This document shows positions 1 through 7,533 of a stretch of DNA of 9,969 nt, piece by piece. Each line of letters starts with the position of its first letter. The first letter of the stretch is position 1. The stretch lies in contig CALCHI010000540.1 in the NCBI GenBank assembly GCA_937901285.1, positions 1 through 9,969 of the forward strand, in the 5' to 3' direction. Made by a program: the position numbers and the translations under genes. The stretch is from UBA8437 sp003445035. GTDB taxonomy: Bacteria; Planctomycetota; Planctomycetia; Planctomycetales; Planctomycetaceae. Below the pieces are notes generated by a model. The model was not told the DNA's origin, made no database searches, and saw nothing but the letters and a program-made list of their open reading frames with translations.

Positions 1-2100
1 CTCTCTGTCGACCTCGGGCAGAGGCGGGACATCGGCGGGAGGCGGTTCCGGTGGATCGTTGAAGATCACCGAGTTGACCCAGGCCCCTCTGGTGATTGGC
101 TGGGTCCGTGTTGGCGTGGAGGTCATGGTCATGACGGCCGCGTTGGTGATGACGCCACCTCGACGCGGGTCGTTCAAAGGGACACGCCGGAAGAGCTGCA
201 CCTGGACTTCAGCGGGGGCCTTCCCGTGGCCTTCGTAGTTGGCTTTGAGCATCTGGCTTTGCCAGGTGAATTTCGGATCGAGCAGATCCATGATCGACCG
301 ATCTTCAACGTACACCGTTTCGAACAGCAACAGAGGCTCGGGCAGCATGTGGATGCTACTTCGGTACCCGAAGTAATAGAAATAGGGGAATTTCTTCTGG
401 TCCGGGATTGATGTGATCAATCGATCCAACTGCAACCACTGGCCGGGGAAGTTTTCACAGAATCGGCCCGACCGCCGGTCGTTCATCATCCTTTCGATCT
501 GCGATCGGAGCGTTTCGGGGTCGCCGAGCTTTCCCGACTCGGCGAGGTCGAGCAACGTGTCATCGGGAATGCTGCTCCAGAAGAACCGAGCCAGTCGTGA
601 GGCCAGTTCGAAGTCGTTGACCGGCTCCCGACCACGTGGACTTTTCCTGGACGTCTTCTTGCTGTTCGATTCGTAGAAGTAGAGGAAGTCCGGCATGCCA
701 AGTACGGCGCCGACGATGGTCCGCATCGTGTCTTCGAACGACGCTCCCGATACGAGATGACCCTCTGCGAACTTGCTGAACCGATCCAGGGTGACGGGGT
801 CAACCGGACGACGAAACGCGCGACGCAACAGTGTCTTGAGCCGGGCCCGGATCACCACGTTCCTGTCAACTGATGCGGATTTTGGCCTTGGTGTCGGCTT
901 AAGCCCGGTGACATCGACGTAGTCCAGGCCGAAGTAGAACCGCTTGGATTGCTTGTTCTTCCCGACACACTTGAATCTCAGTGTGTGTCGTCCGGCCGTG
1001 GTTTTCAGGCCGGCCATGTCGTACACGGTGGGAACGACCTTTGGGTCAAAGAGGTCGACGTTCTCGCCGATCTTCTTGCCATCCAGCAAGACCTCAAACG
1101 TCCCGTAGTCGGGCGCCTTGGTCATCCCAAGACGCAGCCCGCTCCCGGGACCGGTCACATCGAACGAGATGACCAGTTCCGCCCCTGCTTTGCGGCATCC
1201 CCAGAAGAGCTGAGCATCTCCACTCCACTGGTTCCCAAATTCTCGCATGTTCTGTTGGGCGGAATCCGCTTGCGCCCTGTAGTCTCCCGTGACTTTCACC
1301 AGACTTTTCAGTTCGGCTTCGTACCGGCCGTTGACAGGTCCACGGATCGGATTCCCTGGTGAAGCAAACAGGCGATTCCAGTTTCGGCATTCCCTGGGAT
1401 TGAGGTCGGGGCTCTGAGCGATTGTCTTGCTCAGCCGAAGAAACGATTCCATCAACAGCGGTGAGAGTGTCAGGAGGTCGGCCCGGTTGTCGAAGCCATG
1501 CTCGGCCCGCTTGTCTTGTGGAAAGGAGGCCACACCCCGGAATCCCTCGGGCCGCTGGCTGTCGATGTCTTTGGCGAGGGGGCGGCTGGAAACGTGGACC
1601 GCGTCGGGCATCTTCCTGGTTTCCGGCCGAAAGTAATCATCGCGACGCCGAAGCAGCCGCTCGTTGAGCCGAAAGATGTCGCGGTCGAGTTCGAGAAGAT
1701 CAACGACGGCGTTGTTGTACTGGAAGCGGTTCATTCGTCGGATTGGCGTCGGCTCGAATGGGTGTGACTTGAGCGCCACCTTGAGCGCCGCCCGGAGCCG
1801 CGTGATCGTCTGCTTCCGCTTTGCCTGCGGAAGAGGTGGTTCGTCTTCGGGCGGCATCTCACGATCCTCGAGAACCGCGATCAGGCGTTCGAGCAGCCTG
1901 GGACGAGCTCGAAAGTCCTTGCCCGATTTCAGGGCCAGCAGGTTGATCTTGCCCTCGATCTTCCTGCCTTTGCCGTGGCACTTGACGCAATGGGTCCGGA
2001 ATGTCGACCGAAGCGTCGCCAGAGAATCGTCAGCCGGTGACGTCGCTGGCAGACCGACAATCAGCGCGAGGGCGATGAAAGGTGTGGCCGTGGTGTTCAT
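1..2100 (-). CDS. DUF1592-family planctomycete cytochrome c protein (3' end outside window)
   Basis: The frame is open from ATG 2100 to the window edge (700 codons, no stop). Residues 1-24 look like a Sec signal (hydrophobic PFIALALIVGLPA), though without basic residues in front. A haem c motif CVKCH lies at 38-42 (C38, C41, H42) in a PSCyt1 domain. Then follow DUF1587 (RMNRFQYNNAVVDLL, ~122-136, and GFDNRADLLTLSPLL, ~202-216), a beta-rich insert ~285-400, DUF1595 (LLRRAFRRPVDPVTLDRF, ~424-441), DUF1592 (~461-590, with ELASRLARFFWSSIPDD) and most of DUF1588 (~641-700, with TSTPTRTQPITRGAW). The usual C-terminal DUF1585 must lie beyond position 1. Such proteins are abundant in Planctomycetes and Verrucomicrobia, exported, and often next to a DUF1552 gene; their biochemical role is not firmly established, though a link to polysaccharide breakdown is often suggested. 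ATG 2100 is preferred because GGAAAATC precedes it; an in-frame ATG at 2151 lacks a ribosome-binding site. Confidence 0.93.
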   Translation of the reverse strand, partial: MNTTATPFIALALIVGLPATSPADDSLATLRSTFRTHCVKCHGKGRKIEGKINLLALKSGKDFRARPRLLERLIAVLEDREMPPEDEPPLPQAKRKQTITRLRAALKVALKSHPFEPTPIRRMNRFQYNNAVVDLLELDRDIFRLNERLLRRRDDYFRPETRKMPDAVHVSSRPLAKDIDSQRPEGFRGVASFPQDKRAEHGFDNRADLLTLSPLLMESFLRLSKTIAQSPDLNPRECRNWNRLFASPGNPIRGPVNGRYEAELKSLVKVTGDYRAQADSAQQNMREFGNQWSGDAQLFWGCRKAGAELVISFDVTGPGSGLRLGMTKAPDYGTFEVLLDGKKIGENVDLFDPKVVPTVYDMAGLKTTAGRHTLRFKCVGKNKQSKRFYFGLDYVDVTGLKPTPRPKSASVDRNVVIRARLKTLLRRAFRRPVDPVTLDRFSKFAEGHLVSGASFEDTMRTIVGAVLGMPDFLYFYESNSKKTSRKSPRGREPVNDFELASRLARFFWSSIPDDTLLDLAESGKLGDPETLRSQIERMMNDRRSGRFCENFPGQWLQLDRLITSIPDQKKFPYFYYFGYRSSIHMLPEPLLLFETVYVEDRSIMDLLDPKFTWQSQMLKANYEGHGKAPAEVQVQLFRRVPLNDPRRGGVITNAAVMTMTSTPTRTQPITRGAWVNSVIFNDPPEPPPADVPPLPEVDRE

Positions 2101-2296
2101 GATTTTCCAGGGACTCGACGAGTTTCCTGCGATTTGCTTCCCAACCACCATCGTCAGGTTAAGCCCGCGGTTCTGCAACTCTCGTTCTGGATGTGCTGCC
2201 CCCTCTTGCCTCGACGATGTTTCACTTTGTTGATTTCGGGGTGTTGTGATAGCTTGCCAATGGTCCGATTTGGTTCGGTGAATCCGGAGGTCACAT
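2101..2296. promoter_or_regulatory. Divergent intergenic region, promoters inferred
   Basis: The region lies between two start codons pointing away from each other, so promoters for both the DUF1592 gene and the NERD-helicase gene should be here. I see no convincing sigma-70 or ECF promoter pair: TTGTTG at 2227-2232 followed by TGATAG is a poor match with too short a spacer. The DUF1592 frame stays open upstream of its chosen start, but nothing in that extension looks coding. The content is inferred from gene orientation rather than from motifs. Confidence 0.45.
2286..2290 (+). promoter_or_regulatory. Shine-Dalgarno GGAGG choosing among three starts
   Basis: GGAGG sits 6 nt before GTG 2297, 4 nt before ATG 2295 and 15 nt before ATG 2306. 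ATG 2295 opens only a four-codon reading frame (M-W-L-A-stop, 2295-2309). GTG 2297 and ATG 2306 share the helicase frame. Spacing favours GTG 2297 as the main start; restart at ATG 2306, which overlaps the TGA of the mini-ORF, is an alternative that would shorten the protein by three residues. Confidence 0.6.
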
Positions 2297-3967
2297 GTGG
2301 CTCGCATGATCCCCAACAGTGTCAGCCCGGACACGCCCAGCCAAGCCGAGTTCGACCTGTTTCGTGATCTCGACGCGGCGCTGGATGACGAGTTTGTCGT
2401 CTTCCATTCGATGCCGTGGTTGGCGAGCGATCAGCGCGGCTTCCAGGAAGGCGAATGTGATTTCCTGGTGTTACATCCGCGTTTTGGGTTGTTAAGCATC
2501 GAGACCAAGTCAGGACGGATCCGGTACGACGGGAAGTTGCAGCAGTGGTTTCGTGGGACCACCCGGATCAAGGACCCGTTTCAACAGGCTAGCAAGAGCA
2601 AGTTTCATCTCAACGGCGTGCTCACTGACGGGGTGCCGGGATGGCGACGGGCTAACCCACCCTACGGGCACGCGGTCTCGTTTCCTCACGCCGACCACGT
2701 GCCGGGTGCGCGGCCGGACATGAACTTGCAGATCGTCCTGTTACGCGAGGACCACAAACAGCTGGAATTGCGTGTCCCCGAAATCCTCTCGGGGTTCAGG
2801 CCTCCGATCGACTCGCTCGATTCGAATGTCATGGAAGCGGCCGTCGACCACCTGGCCCCCCAGTTTCAACTCGTGTCCAATCTCTCGGGCGATCTCGACG
2901 AGGAATACGACTCGCTGTGCCGCATGACGGCACAACAGATTGCTTTCATGTCCGGCAATCTCGATCAACACCGCGTGCTGGTCGAAGGGTGTGCCGGATC
3001 GGGTAAGACGATGTTGGCCCTGGAATCTGCCGCGCGGTTGTATCGTGCCGGCGCGCGGGTGCTGATGCTCTGCTACAACATTCCGCTCAGCCAGTGGCTG
3101 GCCGAACTTGCCGCGGAGCGTGGTATCGAGGTGGATGTTTTCCACTTCCACGAGTTGTGTCGCCGGGTTGTCGAAAATGGTGGCCTTCGCTTCAACGAGC
3201 CTTCAGGCGGTGCACAGGGGTCGGCGGTAAGTGAATTCTGGGACAATGAAGCGCCCTCGTTGATGGACCAGGCGCTTGCCGATTATCCCGACCGGTATGA
3301 CGCGATCCTGGTCGACGAGGGACAGGACTTCTGCTGGCACTGGTGGGAACCAATCGAACACCTGTTGAAGGACGTCGATGCGAGTCACCTGGCCATCTTT
3401 TATGACCCTCGCCAGGACTTGTGGGGACGGACCGAAGGCGATCGGCCCGAGTTTCCCATCAAGGGTGAACCGTTCCGATTGTCTGTCAATTGTCGGAACA
3501 CCCGGGCCATCGCCGGGATGCTCGGCGAGTTGATTGGTACGCACGGCACCGAGTTTTCGGGCCATCCCGAAGGGGAGAGCCCCGAGGAGATTCGCGTGGA
3601 AGATGAGGCGGGCGAACGGGAAGCGATCCGCAAGTTGCTGCACCGGCTGGTACAGGAAGAACGCGTGGATCCGTCGCGGATCGTCATCGTTGGCACCCGC
3701 CGTTTCGAAAATTCGGTGCTTGCCGAAAATCCGCAGATTGGTGCACTCAACGTGGTGGCACGTGAACGCGATCCGAAGCCGGGCGAGGTTCGTTACGCCA
3801 CGGTGTTCCGGTTCAAGGGCCTGGAAGACGATTGCGTGATCCTGCTGGGTTTCGCGGATCCGCAGTCGGCCGACGACGAGGAACGCAAGCGACTCTACGT
3901 GGCGGCCTCGCGAGCGAGGCTGAGGCTGTTCCTGGTGATTCGCGAGGATTCACCGACGAACAGGTGA
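2297..3967 (+). CDS. NERD nuclease-domain / superfamily-1 helicase fusion protein
   Basis: The protein has 556 residues and no signal peptide or membrane segment, so it is cytoplasmic. Residues ~15-130 resemble the NERD domain, a nuclease-related PD-(D/E)xK-like fold: D55 in GECDFLVL and E69-T-K71 in LLSIETKSG are candidate catalytic residues. The rest is a UvrD/DUF2075-like helicase: Walker A GCAGSGKT (231-238), Walker B ILVDEGQD (337-344), a motif III-like FYDPRQDLW (368-376), NCRNT (398-402), and C-terminal motifs FKGLE (506-510) and YVAASRARLRLFLV (534-547). All expected ATPase residues are present, so it should hydrolyse ATP and move along DNA. The family is annotated as NERD domain-containing helicase; a role in DNA repair or in defence against foreign DNA is inference only. 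It stands alone here, with no methyltransferase or other defence gene beside it. It starts at GTG 2297, supported by GGAGG. Confidence 0.92.
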   Translation: MARMIPNSVSPDTPSQAEFDLFRDLDAALDDEFVVFHSMPWLASDQRGFQEGECDFLVLHPRFGLLSIETKSGRIRYDGKLQQWFRGTTRIKDPFQQASKSKFHLNGVLTDGVPGWRRANPPYGHAVSFPHADHVPGARPDMNLQIVLLREDHKQLELRVPEILSGFRPPIDSLDSNVMEAAVDHLAPQFQLVSNLSGDLDEEYDSLCRMTAQQIAFMSGNLDQHRVLVEGCAGSGKTMLALESAARLYRAGARVLMLCYNIPLSQWLAELAAERGIEVDVFHFHELCRRVVENGGLRFNEPSGGAQGSAVSEFWDNEAPSLMDQALADYPDRYDAILVDEGQDFCWHWWEPIEHLLKDVDASHLAIFYDPRQDLWGRTEGDRPEFPIKGEPFRLSVNCRNTRAIAGMLGELIGTHGTEFSGHPEGESPEEIRVEDEAGEREAIRKLLHRLVQEERVDPSRIVIVGTRRFENSVLAENPQIGALNVVARERDPKPGEVRYATVFRFKGLEDDCVILLGFADPQSADDEERKRLYVAASRARLRLFLVIREDSPTNR

Positions 3968-4121
3968 CATCGGTGTCCCTGTCTGCAGGAGAGCACACTG
4001 GTCGTTGTGACAGCCGCTTTCTTTCGTCGCGAGTGGTCGCCGAAGTCTCAATCCGGTGACGGCGGTTTGTGGAGTGTTGGAGATGTCATTGGTTTGTTGC
4101 GTCAGTTGAATCGGAAACGTT

Positions 4122-4137
4122 CCACCCATGCGGGTGG
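4122..4137 (+). other. Small hairpin in the gene-poor stretch before the sigma factor
   Basis: CCACCC-atgc-GGGTGG is a perfect 6-bp stem with a 4-nt loop, directly preceded by and overlapping GGAA-acg-TTCC (4113-4123). There is no T run after it, so it is not a typical intrinsic terminator. It lies about 100 nt before the sigma factor start and could be part of its 5' leader or an operator. The rest of 3968-4239 shows no convincing gene or promoter. Confidence 0.3.
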
Positions 4138-4239
4138 GGCGGACTGTGAGAACGGATCACGCTCCCGGCTTCGCCCCATGTCCAAATTGGGATCTGCTAC
4201 AGTTGCCCGTGAGGCCCGCACGTTGAATGAGACGGCTTG

Positions 4240-4860
4240 ATGACGGAGTTTCCCACCACGCGGCCCAGCCTGCTCGTGCGAATCCGCCGCCGGGACGATC
4301 AAAATGCGTGGGCGGAGTTCGTCGAGATCTATGTTCCGTTGATTCACGCGTATGCCCGGCGTCGCGGTCTCCAGGAAGCCGATGCGGCCAATTTGACGCA
4401 GGACGTGCTGGGCACGGTGATGAAAAACGCCGACCGCTTCGAATACGACCCGTCGCGTGGCCGGTTTCGGGGCTGGCTTTTGACGATCACCCGCAACCGG
4501 ATCAACGACTTCTTTTCCGGACTCAAGAGACACCCTCGAGGCAGTGGGGACACGGTGGCACGCTCGGTTCTCGAACAGGAGCCCGACCGGGAGGATGACC
4601 AACAGTGGGACGCGGACTACAAGCATCGTCTGTTTCACTGGGTGGCCGAGAAGATCCGTACCGAATTCCAGGAGACGACCTGGCAGGCGTTCTGGAGGAC
4701 GGCGGTTGAGGGTCAGCCGGGCAAGCAGGTTGCCGAGAACCTGGCGATGTCGGTTGGCGCCGTGTACATCGCCAAGAGCCGGGTCCTGGCACGGCTGAAG
4801 GTTCGTGTTGGCGAGGTGGACGACGAAGACGATTGGGTTGATCACCGGGCCGCGTTATGA
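4240..4860 (+). CDS. ECF-type RNA polymerase sigma factor (planctomycete family)
   Basis: The 206-residue protein has the two-domain ECF layout. Region 2 is at ~22-92 (WAEFVEIYVPLIHAYARRRG, the NLTQDVLGTV helix, FEYDPSRGRFRGWLLTITRN), the part that binds core polymerase and the -10 element. Region 4 is at ~142-187 (TWQAFWRTAVEGQPGKQVAENL, then a helix-turn-helix with SVGAVYIAKSRVLARL) and should read the -35 element. The YDPSRGRFRGWL and SVGAVY(I/V)AKSRVL phrases are typical of the abundant planctomycete sigma factors paired with Ser/Thr kinases. There is no separate anti-sigma gene; the overlapping next gene begins with a zinc-binding anti-sigma-like motif. The chosen start is ATG 4240, with a weak GAGACGG before it; TTG 4237 would add one residue. 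The stop overlaps the kinase start (ATGA, 4857-4860), pointing to translational coupling. Confidence 0.93.
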   Translation: MTEFPTTRPSLLVRIRRRDDQNAWAEFVEIYVPLIHAYARRRGLQEADAANLTQDVLGTVMKNADRFEYDPSRGRFRGWLLTITRNRINDFFSGLKRHPRGSGDTVARSVLEQEPDREDDQQWDADYKHRLFHWVAEKIRTEFQETTWQAFWRTAVEGQPGKQVAENLAMSVGAVYIAKSRVLARLKVRVGEVDDEDDWVDHRAAL

Positions 4861-7415
4861 CCGAGTGTCCGCAAAAAACAGACCTGGAGATGTTCGTTGA
4901 CGGTCGTCTGCCGGTTGGGCCGTCTGCCGAGATTGCCGACCACCTGGACGAATGCAGCAACTGCCAGGATGCGGTCGAAACACTCTCCGGTGCCGAGCCG
5001 TTTCTTTCCGAGGTCGCTCGCCAACTGGGGCGGCCGACTCCGGATGTTGATGCAAAGCTGGCTCGTGTCATGGCCGACGCCCAGGAGGGGTTGTCGACTC
5101 TCGGGGCCAATTCGAGGTCGCCGTCCGGGGTGAGCGAGTTGCCGACCGGCTTTTTGACGGCGAGCGACGATCCGGAGCTGCTGGGAAGCCTGGGGACGTA
5201 CAAGGTCCGCCGGATGATCGGCCGGGGTGGGATGGGTGTCGTGCTCGAGGCGGAAGACACCTCCTTGAAGCGGGTGGTGGCGATCAAGGTCTTGGCAGCT
5301 CACGTGGCTGAAGAGCCCGAGGCCCCCCGTCGATTTGTTCGCGAAGCCCGCGCCGCCGCCGCGGTCACGCACGAGAACATCGTGACCGTTCATGCCGTCG
5401 ATCAATCCGGCAAGATTCCCTACCTGGTCATGGAGTACGTCGACGGCGTGTCACTGGAAGAGCGAATCCGGAGCCAGGGGCGGCTCGAGCCTCGTGAGGT
5501 CGTCCGGACGGGCCTGCAGGTTGCGGCTGGCCTGGCGGCCGCCCACAGTCGCAAGTTGATTCACCGCGACATCAAGCCGGGCAACATTCTGCTCGAAAAG
5601 AAAACCGGTCGTGCCAAGATCTCCGATTTTGGGCTGGCACGAGTTGTCGACAAGTCGGACGTCGCTCGGCCGGAACTGCTGGTCGGGACTCCCGAGTACA
5701 TGGCACCCGAACAGGCACGGGGCGAAGCGGTGGACCACAGGTCCGATCTGTTCAGTCTCGGAAGCGTGCTCTACGCCATGTGTGCCGGCAAGACCCCTTT
5801 TTCCGCGGCATCGACACGGGCCGTCATCAGCAGCGTCGCGGACGCTGCAGTTGATGACGTGTCCCTGCTGTCGTCCGAGACTCCCGATTGGCTGGTGGAT
5901 GTCATCCAGCGGCTTCATGCCGAGGACCCCGACGACCGGTACCAGTCGGCGAGTGAAGTGGGCCGCGTGTTACGTGAAGAATTCTTGCGGATGAAAGGAC
6001 TCACCCGCTCGAGACAGTCTGCTGTTCCCGGCCTCGAGTCGGGGCAGGGGGCCCGCCACCCGAGTGGCCCAGGAAGCGGTGCTCTCCCGGGGTCGGGGTC
6101 GTTTGTGCACTGGATTACCCACTATCGTCGAGCCGCGGTGGCAGCGGCGGCGGTGTCGGTACTGGCCGCCGTGTTGTTAGTTGTTGGCTTTCGTCAGCAA
6201 CCGGTCGTGGCACCGGTGTCGTCGCAACGTGGTGACGGGATCGGCCAGGCGGCAGTCACGTCCGGTCAGCCGTTTGCCGTGCTCGGCGTGGACGGAGGTG
6301 CCGGGCAGCATTTCGCGAAGTTGGCAGACGCGATTGCCGCGGCCGAGGACGGGGCAATTGTCGAAGTGTGCGGTGACGGTCCATATCAGAGTGGCCCGGT
6401 CGACCTGGGGGAAAAGGCCATCACAATCCGCGCGGCGGCCGGGCGACGTCCTCAGATCACCCTGGCCGACAACAGCAGCGGGTCGGGTGACGCGTCGCTG
6501 ATAGAAACATCCGGCCGCCTGAGGCTGGAAGGCATCGAGTTTCGCCGCGGAGCAGCTCGCAAATCCGGTCAGTCGGCAGGGCGTGCGCCGGACGCGATCC
6601 TGGTTGTCCGGTCGGCACCGCTGGCGGTCATCAACTGCCGGTTCACGACGACCGGCTCGGCGGTCGGGATCATGGCCCAGTTGGTATCCCGTTGCCAGAT
6701 CCGAAACAGCGAGTTTGTCTGTTTGCGAGGTTCGGCTGTCGACTGGGCCTGTCCGGATGGAGGGCGGCTGGAAATGTCGAACTGTGTCCAGGTCGGACAA
6801 CTGGGTCTGTTCGTGCACTTCCATCGCCGTGATTTGCAGGACGTGTCGGTCCGGATCGAACAGAACACATTCGTGGCGGTCAGTGGCGTGCGGTTGGTGG
6901 TTCCTTCGGGGCGGATTCTCCGTCCGGTCGAGTTCGGCTCGTCAGGGAACGTCTTTGGTGCCACGAAAGCCATCCTGGAGATCGAACGTCTCCGCGATAT
7001 GCGGCGGGGTGCTGCCGGTGGGCGGCAGTCGACGGATCTCGAGCCTTCGAGCCTGCTTCACTGGTCGGGCAAACAGAACCTGTTCCAGACAGGAGGCGAG
7101 ATGCTGGCGGTCCGGTACCAGGGACGACGTGTCCCGGCTCCCTGGGCTCCACGCGGGTTGGGTGACTGGGAACGGTTCTGGCGAGGGAATGAAAAGGACT
7201 CGCTGGAATCCTCACCCAGCAACGCGGCTCGTTCGCTGTACGATCGGGCTATTGGCGATCCGTCGGCAATCACGGCCGAGAGTTTTCGTCTGCCGACGGA
7301 CAGTCCCGGCCGAAAAGCCGGGCCATCCGGCCAGGACCTCGGCGCCCGCATCGAGTGGGTCGGGCCGGGGGCAGGCTACGAGGCGTGGAAACAGTCGGTG
7401 CCTGCCGGTCGGTGA
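4857..7415 (+). CDS. Transmembrane Ser/Thr protein kinase with anti-sigma-like zinc motif and beta-helix outer domain
   Basis: The protein has 852 residues. The N-terminus (C4, then H29-x3-C33-x2-C36 in DHLDECSNCQ) matches the zinc-binding fold of anti-sigma factors (zf-HC2/ZAS). A Hanks-type kinase domain spans ~114-376: GRGGMGVV (122-129), VAIK with K144, E163 in the C helix, HRDIKPGN (236-243, catalytic D238), DFG (257-259), and APE (283-285). All catalytic residues are intact. A single membrane helix lies at ~425-444 after basic YRR, giving a cytoplasmic kinase and an outside C-terminus. Residues ~470-700 (HFAKLADAIAAAEDGAIVEV, ITIRAAAGRRPQI and NCRF/NSEF-type turns) look like a pectin-lyase-like right-handed beta helix, probably the sensor. 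The ATG overlaps the sigma factor stop by 4 nt, so the two are made together. Likely role: sensing outside signals and controlling the neighbouring sigma factor by binding, phosphorylation or both (inference). Similar ECF-kinase pairs are known in Planctomycetes. Confidence 0.93.
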   Translation: MTECPQKTDLEMFVDGRLPVGPSAEIADHLDECSNCQDAVETLSGAEPFLSEVARQLGRPTPDVDAKLARVMADAQEGLSTLGANSRSPSGVSELPTGFLTASDDPELLGSLGTYKVRRMIGRGGMGVVLEAEDTSLKRVVAIKVLAAHVAEEPEAPRRFVREARAAAAVTHENIVTVHAVDQSGKIPYLVMEYVDGVSLEERIRSQGRLEPREVVRTGLQVAAGLAAAHSRKLIHRDIKPGNILLEKKTGRAKISDFGLARVVDKSDVARPELLVGTPEYMAPEQARGEAVDHRSDLFSLGSVLYAMCAGKTPFSAASTRAVISSVADAAVDDVSLLSSETPDWLVDVIQRLHAEDPDDRYQSASEVGRVLREEFLRMKGLTRSRQSAVPGLESGQGARHPSGPGSGALPGSGSFVHWITHYRRAAVAAAAVSVLAAVLLVVGFRQQPVVAPVSSQRGDGIGQAAVTSGQPFAVLGVDGGAGQHFAKLADAIAAAEDGAIVEVCGDGPYQSGPVDLGEKAITIRAAAGRRPQITLADNSSGSGDASLIETSGRLRLEGIEFRRGAARKSGQSAGRAPDAILVVRSAPLAVINCRFTTTGSAVGIMAQLVSRCQIRNSEFVCLRGSAVDWACPDGGRLEMSNCVQVGQLGLFVHFHRRDLQDVSVRIEQNTFVAVSGVRLVVPSGRILRPVEFGSSGNVFGATKAILEIERLRDMRRGAAGGRQSTDLEPSSLLHWSGKQNLFQTGGEMLAVRYQGRRVPAPWAPRGLGDWERFWRGNEKDSLESSPSNAARSLYDRAIGDPSAITAESFRLPTDSPGRKAGPSGQDLGARIEWVGPGAGYEAWKQSVPAGR

Positions 7416-7442
7416 GAACGACACCGGCAGCTGACTCGTCCG

Positions 7443-7461
7443 GCCTGTCCGCCGCACAGGC
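7443..7461 (+). terminator. Weak terminator-like hairpin after the kinase gene
   Basis: GCCTGT (7443-7448) pairs with ACAGGC (7456-7461) around a 7-nt loop, 28 nt after the kinase stop, followed by only a short GTTT. It could end the sigma-kinase transcript. The same stem arms, GCCTGT and ACAGGC, recur at 8216-8236 in the next intergenic region, also about 75-85 nt before the duplicated leader. Confidence 0.3.
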
Positions 7462-7533
7462 GTTTCGCCGTTCGTGTCCGTCAAGAGCGTGGCGACCGCC
7501 TGGCGGAAAGCGATTGTGCCGGTTTTTCGAAAA

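Noticed and set aside
226..2233. Several short plus-strand frames over 226-2233.
   Set aside because: All are shadows of the minus-strand DUF1592 gene, whose frame is open throughout and carries all expected domains in order.
4007..4240. A 77-codon plus-strand frame (GTG start) ending in TGATG on the sigma factor start, suggesting translational coupling.
   Set aside because: The overlap is neat, but third codon positions are far less GC-biased than in the real genes, no good ribosome-binding site or domain is seen, and composition looks non-coding. It would need conservation in relatives to be accepted.
4102..5405. Minus-strand open frames opposite the sigma factor and the start of the kinase (4102-4845, 4523-5287, 4842-5405).
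   Set aside because: They are opposite clearly recognisable conserved domains, are Arg/Pro-rich and lack start signals; this is typical of GC-rich DNA.
6583..7434. A 283-codon plus-strand frame inside the 3' part of the kinase gene.
   Set aside because: It is an out-of-frame shadow: Arg/Ser/Trp-rich with no domain, while the kinase frame through the same bases gives a membrane helix and a coherent beta-helix domain.
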